Shown here piece by piece: positions 44,701 to 53,895 of a stretch of DNA of 64,000 nt (position 1 is its first letter; each line of letters opens with the position of its first letter). Under the pieces are notes generated by a model that saw only the letters and a program-made list of their open reading frames with translations, did no database searches and was not told the origin of the DNA. This DNA is from Desulforapulum autotrophicum. Lineage in GTDB: Bacteria > Desulfobacterota > Desulfobacteria > Desulfobacterales > Desulfolunaceae. The stretch is taken from positions 1-64,000 of the forward strand of contig DYJE01000011.1 in assembly GCA_020723285.1 (NCBI GenBank), written 5' to 3'. The position numbers were made by a program, and so were the translations under genes.

Positions 44701-45738
44701 ATGAATATTCTTGTAACAGGCGGTGCTGGATATATTGGCAGCCATACATGTCTTGAACTTCTTAAAATAGGGTATCGTATCGTTGTTGTGGACAACCTTT
44801 CCAACAGCAGTCGTGAATCCCTTCGAAGGGTTGAGAATCTGACCGGGATGAATCTTGAGTTCTGCCATGTGGATCTCCTCGATAAAGAATCCCTTGAAAG
44901 CGTGTTCAAAAAATTCAAATTTCATTCCGTCATTCATTTTGCCGGGTTGAAAGCGGTGGGTGAGTCTGTGGCCATCCCCTTGAAGTATTATCAGAACAAC
45001 ATAACTGGGACTCTGGTGTTGTTAGAACTGATGGAGAAGTACGATGTGCGCAATATTGTTTTCAGTTCGTCCGCAACAGTCTATGGTGACCCGCATACCG
45101 TACCCATTACCGAGGATTTCCCTCTAAGCGCCACGAATCCTTACGGTCGGACCAAATTGATGATCGAGGAGATCCTCAATGATGTGCATGCTGCGGATAA
45201 ACGATGGAATGTCATTCTGCTTCGGTATTTCAACCCTGTAGGTGCTCATGAAAGCGGAGAAATCGGTGAAGATCCTCAGGGGATTCCAAACAACCTGATG
45301 CCTTATATCAGCCAGGTTCATGTGGGGAAACTGAAAGAGCTGTCCGTTTTTGGAAACGATTACCCGACACATGACGGGACCGGAGTGAGGGATTACATCC
45401 ATGTTGTGGATCTGGCTCTCGGTCATGTTAAGGCCGTTGAAAGGATATCTGAAAATTCAGGTTTGTCTGTATACAATCTGGGCACCGGACAGGGGTACAG
45501 TGTTTTGGACATGGTCAAAGCGTATGAAAAAGCGGCAGGATCCCGCGTTCCTTTTAAATTTGCGGCCCGGAGACCCGGAGATGTGGCGGCCTGCTATGCG
45601 GACCCTGGAAAAGCAAACCGTGAGCTTGGCTGGAAAGCAGAGCGTGATGTGGACACCATGTGCCGAGACACGCTGAAATGGCAGACTCAAAATCCACAGG
45701 GATTCAGAACTCATGAAATATCTGATGGTGAAAAATGA
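44701..45738 (+). CDS. galE: UDP-glucose 4-epimerase
   Basis: A 345-residue NAD-dependent SDR enzyme interconverting UDP-glucose and UDP-galactose for envelope polysaccharides. The Rossmann motif is [11 protein letters not shown] (about 7-17). The catalytic Ser-Tyr-Lys triad appears as FSSSATVYG and [11 protein letters not shown]. The ATG at 44701 is preceded by GGAGAATGTGG; an upstream in-frame start has no site. It is a single gene, with 27 bases to the next convergent stop. Confidence 0.95.
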   Translation: MNILVTGGAGYIGSHTCLELLKIGYRIVVVDNLSNSSRESLRRVENLTGMNLEFCHVDLLDKESLESVFKKFKFHSVIHFAGLKAVGESVAIPLKYYQNNITGTLVLLELMEKYDVRNIVFSSSATVYGDPHTVPITEDFPLSATNPYGRTKLMIEEILNDVHAADKRWNVILLRYFNPVGAHESGEIGEDPQGIPNNLMPYISQVHVGKLKELSVFGNDYPTHDGTGVRDYIHVVDLALGHVKAVERISENSGLSVYNLGTGQGYSVLDMVKAYEKAAGSRVPFKFAARRPGDVAACYADPGKANRELGWKAERDVDTMCRDTLKWQTQNPQGFRTHEISDGEK

Positions 45739-45765
45739 TGTTCCATACACCATCGGATTTGAAAC

Positions 45766-46254
45766 TCAGTTGCCCATGAGCTTGAGTTTGAATTTGTGGT
45801 ATTCATCAAGGGTGATGAGGTTCTTATTTAATAGATCAACCAGTTCTGAAAGTTCTCGCAGCTGGTGAGCGTCAGAATCGATCAGGCGTCCACCTATATC
45901 GGGAAGACTTTGTTGAATGACATGGTCCGCTGGATTGGGACTTTCAAGTCTGAGAGAGGCCATGCCTCCGAACAGACTGACTTCTATGGTTCTTCCGCTG
46001 AATTCCGGTAGGGCGAGCATGTCACGTAACTGTTTACCTTCACTGACCATTTTTCTCTGGAGAAGATAAGCGGCCAGAAAGATAAGCAAAGAACCGATAA
46101 CAAGAATCCAGACCATGTACTGGACAATGGCACTGAAAAAAAGAATCAGGCAACCTACACCGGCAATCAGTGCTACATGAAGCACGAGAATCAGGTGTGC
46201 TGCAAAGATGCTTTTCAAGAGGCCGCTGGATTCTTTCTGGGAGTTTGATTTCAT
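45766..46254 (-). CDS. Small membrane protein with SHOCT-like C-terminus
   Basis: A 162-residue protein. Two membrane helices (about 18-48 and 52-68) are followed by a soluble domain that ends in a SHOCT-like helix pair (LRELSELVDLLNKNLITLDEYHKFKLKLM), a short motif found at the ends of many bacterial membrane proteins. No enzymatic motif is visible. The ATG at 46254 is used, with AAGG ten bases upstream; a TTG at 46263 lies just before it. It converges on galE. Confidence 0.75.
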   Translation of the reverse strand: MKSNSQKESSGLLKSIFAAHLILVLHVALIAGVGCLILFFSAIVQYMVWILVIGSLLIFLAAYLLQRKMVSEGKQLRDMLALPEFSGRTIEVSLFGGMASLRLESPNPADHVIQQSLPDIGGRLIDSDAHQLRELSELVDLLNKNLITLDEYHKFKLKLMGN

Positions 46255-46467
46255 GTCTGTCAAACCTTGATGATGATATAGGGTGATGCAAATTCTATTC
46301 TTAAACCGTCAATGAAACTATGAACATCCGGTTTTATGATACCTGAGTGTTTAAAAGATAAACATTAAAAAGTCAAGCACGTGAGCTTTTCATCCATAAA
46401 AGTGAGGTTCGTATCTGGGTCGTCTGATCATGAATCCGCTTTTTTTTATAGGCAAGCATCAAAGTTA

Positions 46468-46497
46468 TTGACCCGGACATCAGAGTTCATTTAAAAT
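46468..46497 (+). promoter_or_regulatory. Sigma-70 promoter of the small-RNA candidate
   Basis: TTGACC (46468-46473) and TAAAAT (46492-46497) are separated by 18 bases. The predicted start is near 46504, just before the first hairpin of the RNA candidate. Confidence 0.6.
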
Positions 46498-46503
46498 AAA
46501 AGC

Positions 46504-46600
46504 ATGGTGTGACCGATGATGGCAGTCATCCGTGTCCCCAACAAGCCGTTCAGCGAGGGTCTACTGCCATAGTTCGCCTCCGAACGGCTTGATTTTTCTT
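46504..46600 (+). ncRNA. Candidate structured small RNA with loop-loop contact
   Basis: About 97 bases between a good promoter and an intrinsic terminator, with no reading frame. Hairpin 1: GATGA (46515-46519) pairs with TCATC (46526-46530) around the loop TGGCAG. Hairpin 2: AAGCCGTTC (46543-46551) pairs with GAACGGCTT (46582-46590), extended by GCGA/TCGC, and TTTTT follows at 46593-46597. The hairpin 1 loop TGGCAG is the exact complement of CTGCCA (46564-46569) inside the hairpin 2 loop, so a kissing contact or pseudoknot is possible. CCTCC (46577-46581) near the stem could pair with ribosome-binding sites. I do not recognise a known RNA family. Confidence 0.6.
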
Positions 46601-46770
46601 ATAGGCACCTCCTGATACCTCTCGATTTAATCAAATCATAGATTGAAACAAACCAGCCTCGAATTTATTTTATTTTTTATTTTTTTTCAGACTCAAATGT
46701 AATAAGGTAGGTCCCGTTATTTTTTAATCGTTGTCAACTCATGAATCATTAGCATTTACAGATTTCTTTG

Positions 46771-49146
46771 ATGAATTTCACATATAAAAAAATGAAGCCT
46801 TTTTTAAAAAAAGCGGCGATTGTATCCGGTTGTTTATTCTCAGCCGTAATTATTCTCATACTTGCATACTGCTGGCATTTGTCCTACGGCATCGAAAAAA
46901 GATTTTCAGGCAGAAAATGGAAGCTGCCTTCATCGGTATATTCCGACACAACCCTGCTTTTCCCCGAGAAAAAAATTAGCTCCGATGATCTTGAAAACAA
47001 GCTGATCCGTCTCGGGTACACCCTTAAAATAAGTCGACCTGAAAAAAAAGGGGAATATTACCGGGACAGAGGGGATTTCGAGATTTATTTCAACGATATG
47101 AACCTGCCCGGCAATGCACGAGAGGGATTCCTGGCACAGATCGATATCAGGAACAAGACGGTCAGAAAAATCAAACGGATCGATACGGATGAAACGCTTG
47201 ATCTTGTTGAGATTGAACCTGAGCTTGTGATGCAGTATTTCGGCAATGAAAGAGAACTCCGTAAAATCATTTCCATACAGCATGTTCCGAAACATTTGAT
47301 ATATGCTGTTCTGGCAGCGGAAGACGGAAGATTCTATTCCCATCTTGGCGTTGACCCTCTCGGCATTTTGAGAGCGCTATTCGCCAATCTTAGGGCCGGA
47401 TACATACAGCAGGGAGGTTCAACCCTGACCCAGCAGTTGGCCAAAAACTATTTCTTATCACCTGAACGAACCATCAAAAGAAAAATTAACGAATTGCTTA
47501 TATCAATGGCCATAGAATTGAAATACAGCAAAAATGATATTCTTGAAATATATCTGAATGAAATTTATTTTGGTCAGAAAGCCTCCGTTTCCATCAATGG
47601 TGTTGGTGAAGCTGCGAATTTTTATTTTGGAAAGGAAGTGGAAAATCTTACCGTTTCGGAATCAGCCGTTATTGCAGGTTTGATCAAGGCTCCCAACAAA
47701 TTTTCCCCCCATTCGCATATTGAACGTTGCAAGACACGGAGAAATCAGGTCCTCTATGCCATGCATAAAAAAGAATGGCTGAGCGACACTGAACTCAAAA
47801 GGTCTCTGAATGAACCGATTGTCACGGCGACCATTGAAAAAAAAGAGCAGGTGGCTCCATACTTCATGGATTACGTCACATCCCAGTTGAACGAACTTTA
47901 CCCGGAAACCGCGCTTTCCAGTCTTGGTTTTTCGATATACACCACCCTTGATCTGGAAGTTCAGTCCGCTGCGGAAAAAGCCCTGGAAAAGGGGCTGAAA
48001 CGCATGGAGGACAGCAATCCTGACCTCAAACGTTTCACTGAATCGGATAAGCTTCAAGGGGCCATAATCGTTATGCAGCCCAGAACCGGGAACGTTCTTG
48101 CCCTTGTCGGTGGAAGGGATTACAAACAAAGTCAGTTCAACCGGGTTACACAGGCCAAGCGCCAGGCAGGGAGCTGCTTCAAGCCCTTTGTCGTGGCCAC
48201 TCTTCTTGATATGTACAAGCCGACGGATCTTCTATCCAATATCGAAATGAGTTATATGATCAATGGCGCGGCCTGGACTCCAAACAATTACGGAGTACAT
48301 CCTGAGAAAAGCATGACGGTGAGGGACATGCTGCGCCTTTCCTGCAACAGAGCGGCTGTTGACATGGTTGTGACCGGAGGCCCAGGGAACGTGGCAGAAG
48401 GAGTAAAAGCCTTTGATTTTTCAACCTACGTTTACCCTTATGCGTCCATAGCGCTGGGTGCATTTGAAGTTAAACCCCTTGAACTGGCAAGAGCTTTCTG
48501 CTCTTTTGCCGCCGACGGTGTCGTTCCCCACGCGGTTTCAGTCAGGGATGTGGTCGATGAAAACAGTCATGTTCTGGTTAGAAAATTTATGGATATCCGG
48601 TCGATTATTTCACCAGCCAAAGCTTATCTGATAACATCCATGCTTGAATCCGTGGTCAAGTCCGGCACGGCCAAAACTTTGAGACGTTATGATGTGAATT
48701 ATCCCCTTGCCGGGAAAACAGGCAGTACCAACGGATACAAAGACGCCTGGTTTTGTGGTTACACTCCTGATCTTCTGGCCCTTGTCTGGGTCGGGTTCGA
48801 TAATGGAGATTCACTTGATGCAACCGGATCCAGTGCGGCCATACCCATTTTCGGCGATCTGATCAAAAACATTCCCGATTATATCTCGAAAGAGCCTTTC
48901 GCCGTTCCCCAGGGCGTTGTAAAACTGAATATCTGCAGACAGAGCAGGAAAATCGCCACATCCCATTGCCCGGATACGTATACCGAATATTTTCTTGAAG
49001 AAAACAAGCCCGAGGATACATGCAACATCCACACATCCAGTCGTCTTAAAAAAGTGCTTGAAGAAATCCAGGAGGATACAGAAGAAAATATCGACGAAAA
49101 CGTTCAGGATTTCGATATGGAAGATATTGAAGGATTGTTCCAGTAG
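46771..49146 (+). CDS. mrcB: Bifunctional penicillin-binding protein (PBP1b-like)
   Basis: A 791-residue class A penicillin-binding protein that polymerises and cross-links peptidoglycan. A cytoplasmic basic tail and membrane helix (about 12-35) precede a UB2H-like region (about 60-145), as in PBP1b. The GT51 glycosyltransferase has EDGRFYSHLGVDPLGILRA and GGSTLTQQLAKN. The transpeptidase has the serine motif GSCFKPFV, the SCNRAA motif, and KTGSTNGYKDAWF. The C-terminus ends in an acidic tail. A TTG precedes the ATG directly; neither start has a clear ribosome site, so ATG at 46771 is only likely. It is preceded by the small-RNA region. Confidence 0.94.
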   Translation: MNFTYKKMKPFLKKAAIVSGCLFSAVIILILAYCWHLSYGIEKRFSGRKWKLPSSVYSDTTLLFPEKKISSDDLENKLIRLGYTLKISRPEKKGEYYRDRGDFEIYFNDMNLPGNAREGFLAQIDIRNKTVRKIKRIDTDETLDLVEIEPELVMQYFGNERELRKIISIQHVPKHLIYAVLAAEDGRFYSHLGVDPLGILRALFANLRAGYIQQGGSTLTQQLAKNYFLSPERTIKRKINELLISMAIELKYSKNDILEIYLNEIYFGQKASVSINGVGEAANFYFGKEVENLTVSESAVIAGLIKAPNKFSPHSHIERCKTRRNQVLYAMHKKEWLSDTELKRSLNEPIVTATIEKKEQVAPYFMDYVTSQLNELYPETALSSLGFSIYTTLDLEVQSAAEKALEKGLKRMEDSNPDLKRFTESDKLQGAIIVMQPRTGNVLALVGGRDYKQSQFNRVTQAKRQAGSCFKPFVVATLLDMYKPTDLLSNIEMSYMINGAAWTPNNYGVHPEKSMTVRDMLRLSCNRAAVDMVVTGGPGNVAEGVKAFDFSTYVYPYASIALGAFEVKPLELARAFCSFAADGVVPHAVSVRDVVDENSHVLVRKFMDIRSIISPAKAYLITSMLESVVKSGTAKTLRRYDVNYPLAGKTGSTNGYKDAWFCGYTPDLLALVWVGFDNGDSLDATGSSAAIPIFGDLIKNIPDYISKEPFAVPQGVVKLNICRQSRKIATSHCPDTYTEYFLEENKPEDTCNIHTSSRLKKVLEEIQEDTEENIDENVQDFDMEDIEGLFQ

Positions 49147-49223
49147 ATTGATGAAATCACATATGATTTGAGCAGTTCAGCATCATAAAAAGGCAGCATT
49201 CTATTCCACCCGGAGGGCCCGCA

Positions 49224-50837
49224 ATGGATGACTTTACGTTCAGGGATATGTTTCCTTTATCTCAAGATACAACTGAATACAGATTATTATCGGATAATTA
49301 CATTTCTATAGTCCCGTGGGAAGGGGCGACTATGGTGAAAGTTGAACCCGAGGCTCTTTCTTTGCTCGCCCAGGAAGCTTTCAAAGACGTTTCCCACCTG
49401 CTTCGTTCATCTCATTTAAAGCTTGTATCCGATATCCTCAAAGACAGCGAGGCCTCATTCAATGACCGTTTTGTGGCCCTTGAAATGCTAAAAAATGCCG
49501 TCATCGCATCAGAAGGCGAGTTCCCCATGTGTCAGGACACGGGAACAGCCATTATCATGGGAAAAAAAGGCCATAGAATATGGACCGGTTATTCGGACGA
49601 AGCAGCCTTGTCTAAAGGAGTGTTCAACGCTTACAGAAAATATAATTTGAGATATTCACAGAATACACCGCTTACCATGTACAAAGAAAAAAACACCGGC
49701 GACAACCTTCCTGCCCAGATCGATATTCAGTCCGTTCAAGGTGATGAATACAGTTTTCTATTTGTTGCAAAAGGCGGTGGGTCTGCAAACAAGTCCTTTC
49801 TCTTTCAAGAAACAAAGGCTCTTTTAAATCATGACAGTTTGATTTGTTTCATGAAAGAGAAGATGATTGCCATTGGAACCGCGGCGTGTCCACCATACCA
49901 TCTTGCCTTTGTCATCGGGGGAACTTCTGCGGAAATGACCATGAAAACAGTAAAACTTGCTACGGCCGGATACCTTGACGGTTTACCGGATCACAGCGGA
50001 GACGGCGTGACTGCGTTCAGGGATAGGGAGCTCGAAGAAGAGGTGATGACCATATCCCGAAATCTTGGGATTGGAGCGCAGTTCGGTGGACGTTATTTTT
50101 GTCTTGACGCACGGGTGATCAGGTTGCCAAGACACGGAGCGTCGTGTCCTGTGGGCATGGGGGTCAGTTGCAGTGCGGACAGAAACATCAAGGGAAAAAT
50201 TAATGGCAAAGGGATATTTCTTGAACAACTCGAAACAGATCCTGCCCGGTTTCTCCCTGAGCTGGATATCCCTTTGGACAAAGCGATTCGTCTTGACCTG
50301 AACCGGCCCATGGATCAGATAAGAGCCGATCTTTCAAAATATCCCTTAGAAACGCCGCTACTTCTCAGCGGCGATATCGTCGTGGCAAGGGACATTGCTC
50401 ACGCAAAGCTGAAAGAGGACATGGATAACGGGATTCCTTTGCCGGAATACATGAAAAACCACATTGTATACTATGCGGGGCCAGCCAAGACACCTCAGGG
50501 TTATCCTTCCGGTTCATTCGGACCGACAACGGCGGCCCGGATGGATGTTTATGTGCCGTTGTTCCAGAAGGAAGGGGCCTCTCTGGTTATGCTTGCAAAG
50601 GGTAACCGGTCTGATCACGTTACCGAATCCTGTAAAAGATACGGGGGATTCTATCTGGGATCCATCGGAGGTCCGGGAGCCATACTCGGTAAGGAATGCA
50701 TCCAGCGAGTGGAGGTTATCGCATTCCCGGAGTTGGGCATGGAAGCTGTTTTCAAGATTACGGTGAAAGATTTTCCAGCCTTTGTTCTGGTGGATGACAA
50801 AGGGCATAATTTTTTCAATAAATATTCAAAACTATAA
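49224..50837 (+). CDS. fumA: Class I fumarate hydratase (iron-sulfur, one-piece)
   Basis: A 537-residue oxygen-sensitive fumarase that reversibly hydrates fumarate to malate. The alpha and beta parts are fused in one chain as in E. coli FumA/FumB. Three Cys likely to hold the 4Fe-4S cluster are in FPMCQDTGT (about 108), TAACPPYH (about 222) and GASCPVGMG (about 311). The C-terminal part has the YYAGPAKTP and [12 protein letters not shown] motifs of the beta part. GGAGG stands seven bases before the ATG. It is alone on its strand and converges on the hydrolase gene. Confidence 0.95.
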   Translation: MDDFTFRDMFPLSQDTTEYRLLSDNYISIVPWEGATMVKVEPEALSLLAQEAFKDVSHLLRSSHLKLVSDILKDSEASFNDRFVALEMLKNAVIASEGEFPMCQDTGTAIIMGKKGHRIWTGYSDEAALSKGVFNAYRKYNLRYSQNTPLTMYKEKNTGDNLPAQIDIQSVQGDEYSFLFVAKGGGSANKSFLFQETKALLNHDSLICFMKEKMIAIGTAACPPYHLAFVIGGTSAEMTMKTVKLATAGYLDGLPDHSGDGVTAFRDRELEEEVMTISRNLGIGAQFGGRYFCLDARVIRLPRHGASCPVGMGVSCSADRNIKGKINGKGIFLEQLETDPARFLPELDIPLDKAIRLDLNRPMDQIRADLSKYPLETPLLLSGDIVVARDIAHAKLKEDMDNGIPLPEYMKNHIVYYAGPAKTPQGYPSGSFGPTTAARMDVYVPLFQKEGASLVMLAKGNRSDHVTESCKRYGGFYLGSIGGPGAILGKECIQRVEVIAFPELGMEAVFKITVKDFPAFVLVDDKGHNFFNKYSKL

Positions 50838-50855
50838 TTATTTTAACTGATTTCG

Positions 50856-51578
50856 TTAAAGTCCGAAACAGTTTTTGAACCAATGAGATGCTTCCCGGAT
50901 GAATTGGGCCTGGTGACGTGGGTCGCTGATACGGTGATCTCCGTCGCTGAGGACAATCAATCTCTTGGGCTCACCGGCAAGCCTGTAGCATGTTTCGCTG
51001 TTTGGAAGCGGGACGGTCTCGTCTTTGTCACCATGAAACAACAGGACGTTTCTGATTCCGGGTATTTGAGATGTCATGTTGAAATCAAGAAGACGCTCAT
51101 AGAATTCAAGCCCGAGACCCGGCTCGTTCTGCAGTCGTTCCGGGGCCCGTGTCAGTGTTTTGCCAAAAACAGGTGCCGCCACGAGTACAAAACCCTTTAC
51201 CTGGAGATACTCAGCTGCGGCCAGACAAGTTGTCCCCCCCATGCTGCTTCCGAAAAGTGCGAGTTCGTCTCCTGTGTCCGATCGGTTCATGACGGCGTTG
51301 ACCGCTGACAACAGGTCTTTCTTTCTGTTTTCAAGGGTCGTGACTTCCGGGAAATACCCTTCGCTACTTCCACATCCTCTGTGATGAAATCTGAAATATG
51401 CCATTCCGAACGCTGCACAGGCATTGGCCAGATCAATCTGTTTTGGAGAATTACCGTCACTGGCAAGGCCATGAGAGCCAACAATCACCGGAGGGTTTTG
51501 GACTGAAGGAAGATGCAGCACGCCGTTGAGCCGCAGATTGTCTGATTTAAAAGATATTTCGATCAAAGATGAGTTCAT
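50856..51578 (-). CDS. Alpha/beta hydrolase
   Basis: A 240-residue cytoplasmic alpha/beta-hydrolase-fold enzyme. The nucleophile elbow is LFGSSMGGTTCLAAA (Ser in GSSMGG), the HG-type oxyanion region is GSHGLASDGNSPKQ, and the catalytic Asp and His lie in HGDKDETVP and DGDHRI. It resembles dienelactone-hydrolase-like or acyl-peptide-type serine hydrolases; the substrate is unknown. It is a single minus-strand gene between the fumarase and RlmD genes. Confidence 0.9.
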   Translation of the reverse strand: MNSSLIEISFKSDNLRLNGVLHLPSVQNPPVIVGSHGLASDGNSPKQIDLANACAAFGMAYFRFHHRGCGSSEGYFPEVTTLENRKKDLLSAVNAVMNRSDTGDELALFGSSMGGTTCLAAAEYLQVKGFVLVAAPVFGKTLTRAPERLQNEPGLGLEFYERLLDFNMTSQIPGIRNVLLFHGDKDETVPLPNSETCYRLAGEPKRLIVLSDGDHRISDPRHQAQFIREASHWFKNCFGL

Positions 51579-51706
51579 TTATCTTTCCTTGTTAAACCTT
51601 GTATTGACAGAAGATACAAGGTATATACAAAAGCTTTTCGTTTGTCATGGATTTTATGAAAAGGGCTGTTATTTTAGGAAGATGGATATTATTTACATGA
51701 GGTGGC

Positions 51707-53104
51707 ATGATGGATTTAACAAAAGGGCAGGTTCTTGATCTTACGATTTCCGATGTGGCTTTCGGTGGAAAAGGGATCGCCAAGGTAGACGGTTTTGCTG
51801 TGTTCGTTGATAAAACCGTAACTCATGACACTGTGAAGGTTATGATCACTCGAAGGAAAAAAAATTTCGCAGAGGCCAAAGTTCTTGAAATGATAAGCCC
51901 TTCACCCTTTCGGGTCACACCGAGATGTATGTACAGCGGATACTGCGGAGGCTGCACGTGGCAGTATCTCTCATACGATAAGCAGCTGGAATTCAAGACT
52001 GATCACGTCAAGGAATCTCTTGAACATATCGCCCTGATACAAGGAGTTCCAGTCCATTTTGCATTGCCATCCGAAGAAGCGTTCGGTTATCGAAACAAAA
52101 TGGAATTCACCTGTTCGGACAAACGCTGGCTCATGCCACATGAATTCCAGGGTGAAGATGATTCACACGGGTTCGGTATCGGTCTCCATGCTCCAGGCAT
52201 TTATAACAAAGTCATCGACATTGACGCATGTCATCTCCAGGCTGAACCAGGGAATGGAATTCTGGCATATGTCCGGGATTTCATTGGAAGGTCAGGTCTT
52301 CCTGTTTACGGACCCAAAAGCCACCAGGGATTCTGGCGTTTTCTCATGTTGAGACGATCGGTTGCTGAAGACCAATGGATGGTTAACATCGTTACAAGTT
52401 CTGAGAAGAAGGATGTGATTTCAAAGCTCGCCGAAGAGATTCGTCTTCGTTACCCTCAGGTCGTTTCCGTTATGAATAATATCACGGCGAAGCGTGCATC
52501 GATTTCCATGGGTGAATCTGAGCTTCTGATATCCGGCGAGCCTTACATCTCAGACAAGCTCGGTCCGTTCCGGTTTAAAATATCTGCAAATTCTTTTTTC
52601 CAGACAAACACCCGTGGAGCAGAAACTCTCTATAAAACAGTGGAAAAGTATGCCGCACTCACCGGAAATGAAACTGTAATCGATCTGTACAGCGGAACCG
52701 GGACCATCCCCATATGGCTTTCATCATCGGCCAAAACGGTGACGGGCATTGAGATTGTTGAAAGCGCTGTTTCAGATGCGGAAAAAAATTGTAGATTAAA
52801 TGGGGTTGAGAATTGCCGTTTTATTCTGGGTGATATCAAGGATACACTCCCGACCCTTGAACAAAAGCCCGACGTGATGATCATTGACCCACCGAGATCC
52901 GGCATGCATAAAGAAGTGGTCGGGTCCGTTCTCCAGCTTATGCCGGAAAGAATCGTTTATGTTTCCTGCAATCCGGCGACGCTTGCCAGGGATCTGGGTA
53001 TGCTCAAGGAACGTTACAAGATTGTCGAAGTCCAGCCTGTCGATATGTTTCCTCACACATATCATGTTGAATCCGTGGCCAGACTCGAACGTTTACCGTG
53101 GTGA
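51707..53104 (+). CDS. rlmD: 23S rRNA (uracil-5-)-methyltransferase, RlmD-like
   Basis: A 465-residue SAM-dependent methyltransferase of the TrmA/RumA family. A TRAM RNA-binding domain lies at about 1-60. The 4Fe-4S cluster Cys are seen in CMYSGYCGGCTWQYL (about 70-84), with a further Cys expected. The C-terminal Rossmann domain has IDLYSGTGTIPIW, the IIDPPRSGMHKEV motif, and the catalytic Cys in VSCNPATLARDL. E. coli RlmD acts at U1939 of 23S rRNA; other members modify tRNA, so the exact target is inferred. GAGG seven bases before the ATG sets the start. Confidence 0.93.
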   Translation: MMDLTKGQVLDLTISDVAFGGKGIAKVDGFAVFVDKTVTHDTVKVMITRRKKNFAEAKVLEMISPSPFRVTPRCMYSGYCGGCTWQYLSYDKQLEFKTDHVKESLEHIALIQGVPVHFALPSEEAFGYRNKMEFTCSDKRWLMPHEFQGEDDSHGFGIGLHAPGIYNKVIDIDACHLQAEPGNGILAYVRDFIGRSGLPVYGPKSHQGFWRFLMLRRSVAEDQWMVNIVTSSEKKDVISKLAEEIRLRYPQVVSVMNNITAKRASISMGESELLISGEPYISDKLGPFRFKISANSFFQTNTRGAETLYKTVEKYAALTGNETVIDLYSGTGTIPIWLSSSAKTVTGIEIVESAVSDAEKNCRLNGVENCRFILGDIKDTLPTLEQKPDVMIIDPPRSGMHKEVVGSVLQLMPERIVYVSCNPATLARDLGMLKERYKIVEVQPVDMFPHTYHVESVARLERLPW

Positions 53105-53133
53105 AAAACATAAAAAAAAAGAGTGTTGTTAAA

Positions 53134-53556
53134 CTAATCCTGCATGAATTTCATGGTCTGTTTGTTGATGCAGTGATAGACTTCTTCATCCGAACCGTAG
53201 ATATCCACCACATCCTTGTGGTTTATAAGGCTTTCAAGCACAAACGCCGTAAGGTAGAGGCTAACGAGGTTGGGATTGGGTATCAGGTTTCTGTATGGAG
53301 CGATCTGGTAGTCAATTTCAAAATCATCTGATTTCCCAAGCTCACCGAGTTTATTCGAAATCTGTTCTTCCAGAGAGTTTTTGCTCTTCGTCTCGATAAT
53401 CTTGTTTTCCACAAGTTTCATGGCGATAGAGTTGCTCAGCTCATCACCATGCTCCCTCACCATATTGATGGAGAGCCGCCTGTCCCTTTCCTTGGAAGAT
53501 TCGATCTTTGATAACAAAAGGGATTCTTTGTTGTTGGGACGAAAAATTTTCGGCAT
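53134..53556 (-). CDS. Unknown acidic protein
   Basis: A 140-residue cytoplasmic protein that I do not recognise. It is largely helical and acidic (ISNKLGELGKSDDFEID, DVVDIYGSDEEVYHCINKQ), with no membrane segment and no Cys or His pairs. A ribosome site CAGGAG stands close to the start codon. It converges on rlmD and lies upstream of, and divergent from, the chemosensory operon, but a functional link is only positional. Confidence 0.7.
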   Translation of the reverse strand: MPKIFRPNNKESLLLSKIESSKERDRRLSINMVREHGDELSNSIAMKLVENKIIETKSKNSLEEQISNKLGELGKSDDFEIDYQIAPYRNLIPNPNLVSLYLTAFVLESLINHKDVVDIYGSDEEVYHCINKQTMKFMQD

Positions 53557-53895
53557 TTATAACTCCTGTTGCGATGAAGAGGCGGTTACTTATTTAGGTC
53601 ACTTTACACGATGAGCATGCCGTGTCAAGGATAGCAAAGCATACAAAATTCATGTCTAGCTTTAATAATATGGAATAATACCCTCTGAACTATAGGAAAT
53701 CAAGTTGTTTTTCGGTGATTATAGGGAGAGATAGCGATCAATCTCCGGTTATTCAGTTAAGCGTGAATGTGGCATTCCGATTTGAAGTTGGTTGACCCTT
53801 CAGTGCAAATACGTTATATTCATACGAAAATAACCGCCGACAGAGAATATCACTTCCATTCATAAAAAACGTTCATACACATCGGAAATTGTGCC
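53557..53895. other. 339-base intergenic region upstream of the MCP gene
   Basis: Apart from the MCP promoter at 53792-53820 I see no gene, terminator or known RNA. It separates the divergent genes at 53134 and 53896. Confidence 0.55.
53792..53820 (+). promoter_or_regulatory. Sigma-70 promoter of the chemosensory operon
   Basis: TTGACC (53792-53797) and TATATT (53815-53820) are separated by the ideal 17 bases. Transcription would start near 53827, about 70 bases before the GTG start of the MCP gene. It is not a flagellar sigma-28 box, which argues against co-regulation with flagella. Confidence 0.7.

Larger units (their letters stand above)
46255..46770. other. 516-base intergenic region holding the small-RNA candidate
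   Basis: No reading frame of note. The part 46255-46467 is AT-rich with no clear element beyond possible upstream sequence of the minus-strand SHOCT gene. A promoter (46468-46497), small RNA and terminator (46504-46600) follow. Bases 46601-46770 are AT-rich leader of the PBP gene; TTGTCA at 46731 is a possible -35 box but no good -10 follows. Confidence 0.6.

Noticed and set aside
46504-46600. Known RNA such as 4.5S, 6S or c-di-GMP riboswitch
   Set aside because: The conserved core sequences of those families are absent, as far as I can tell by eye.
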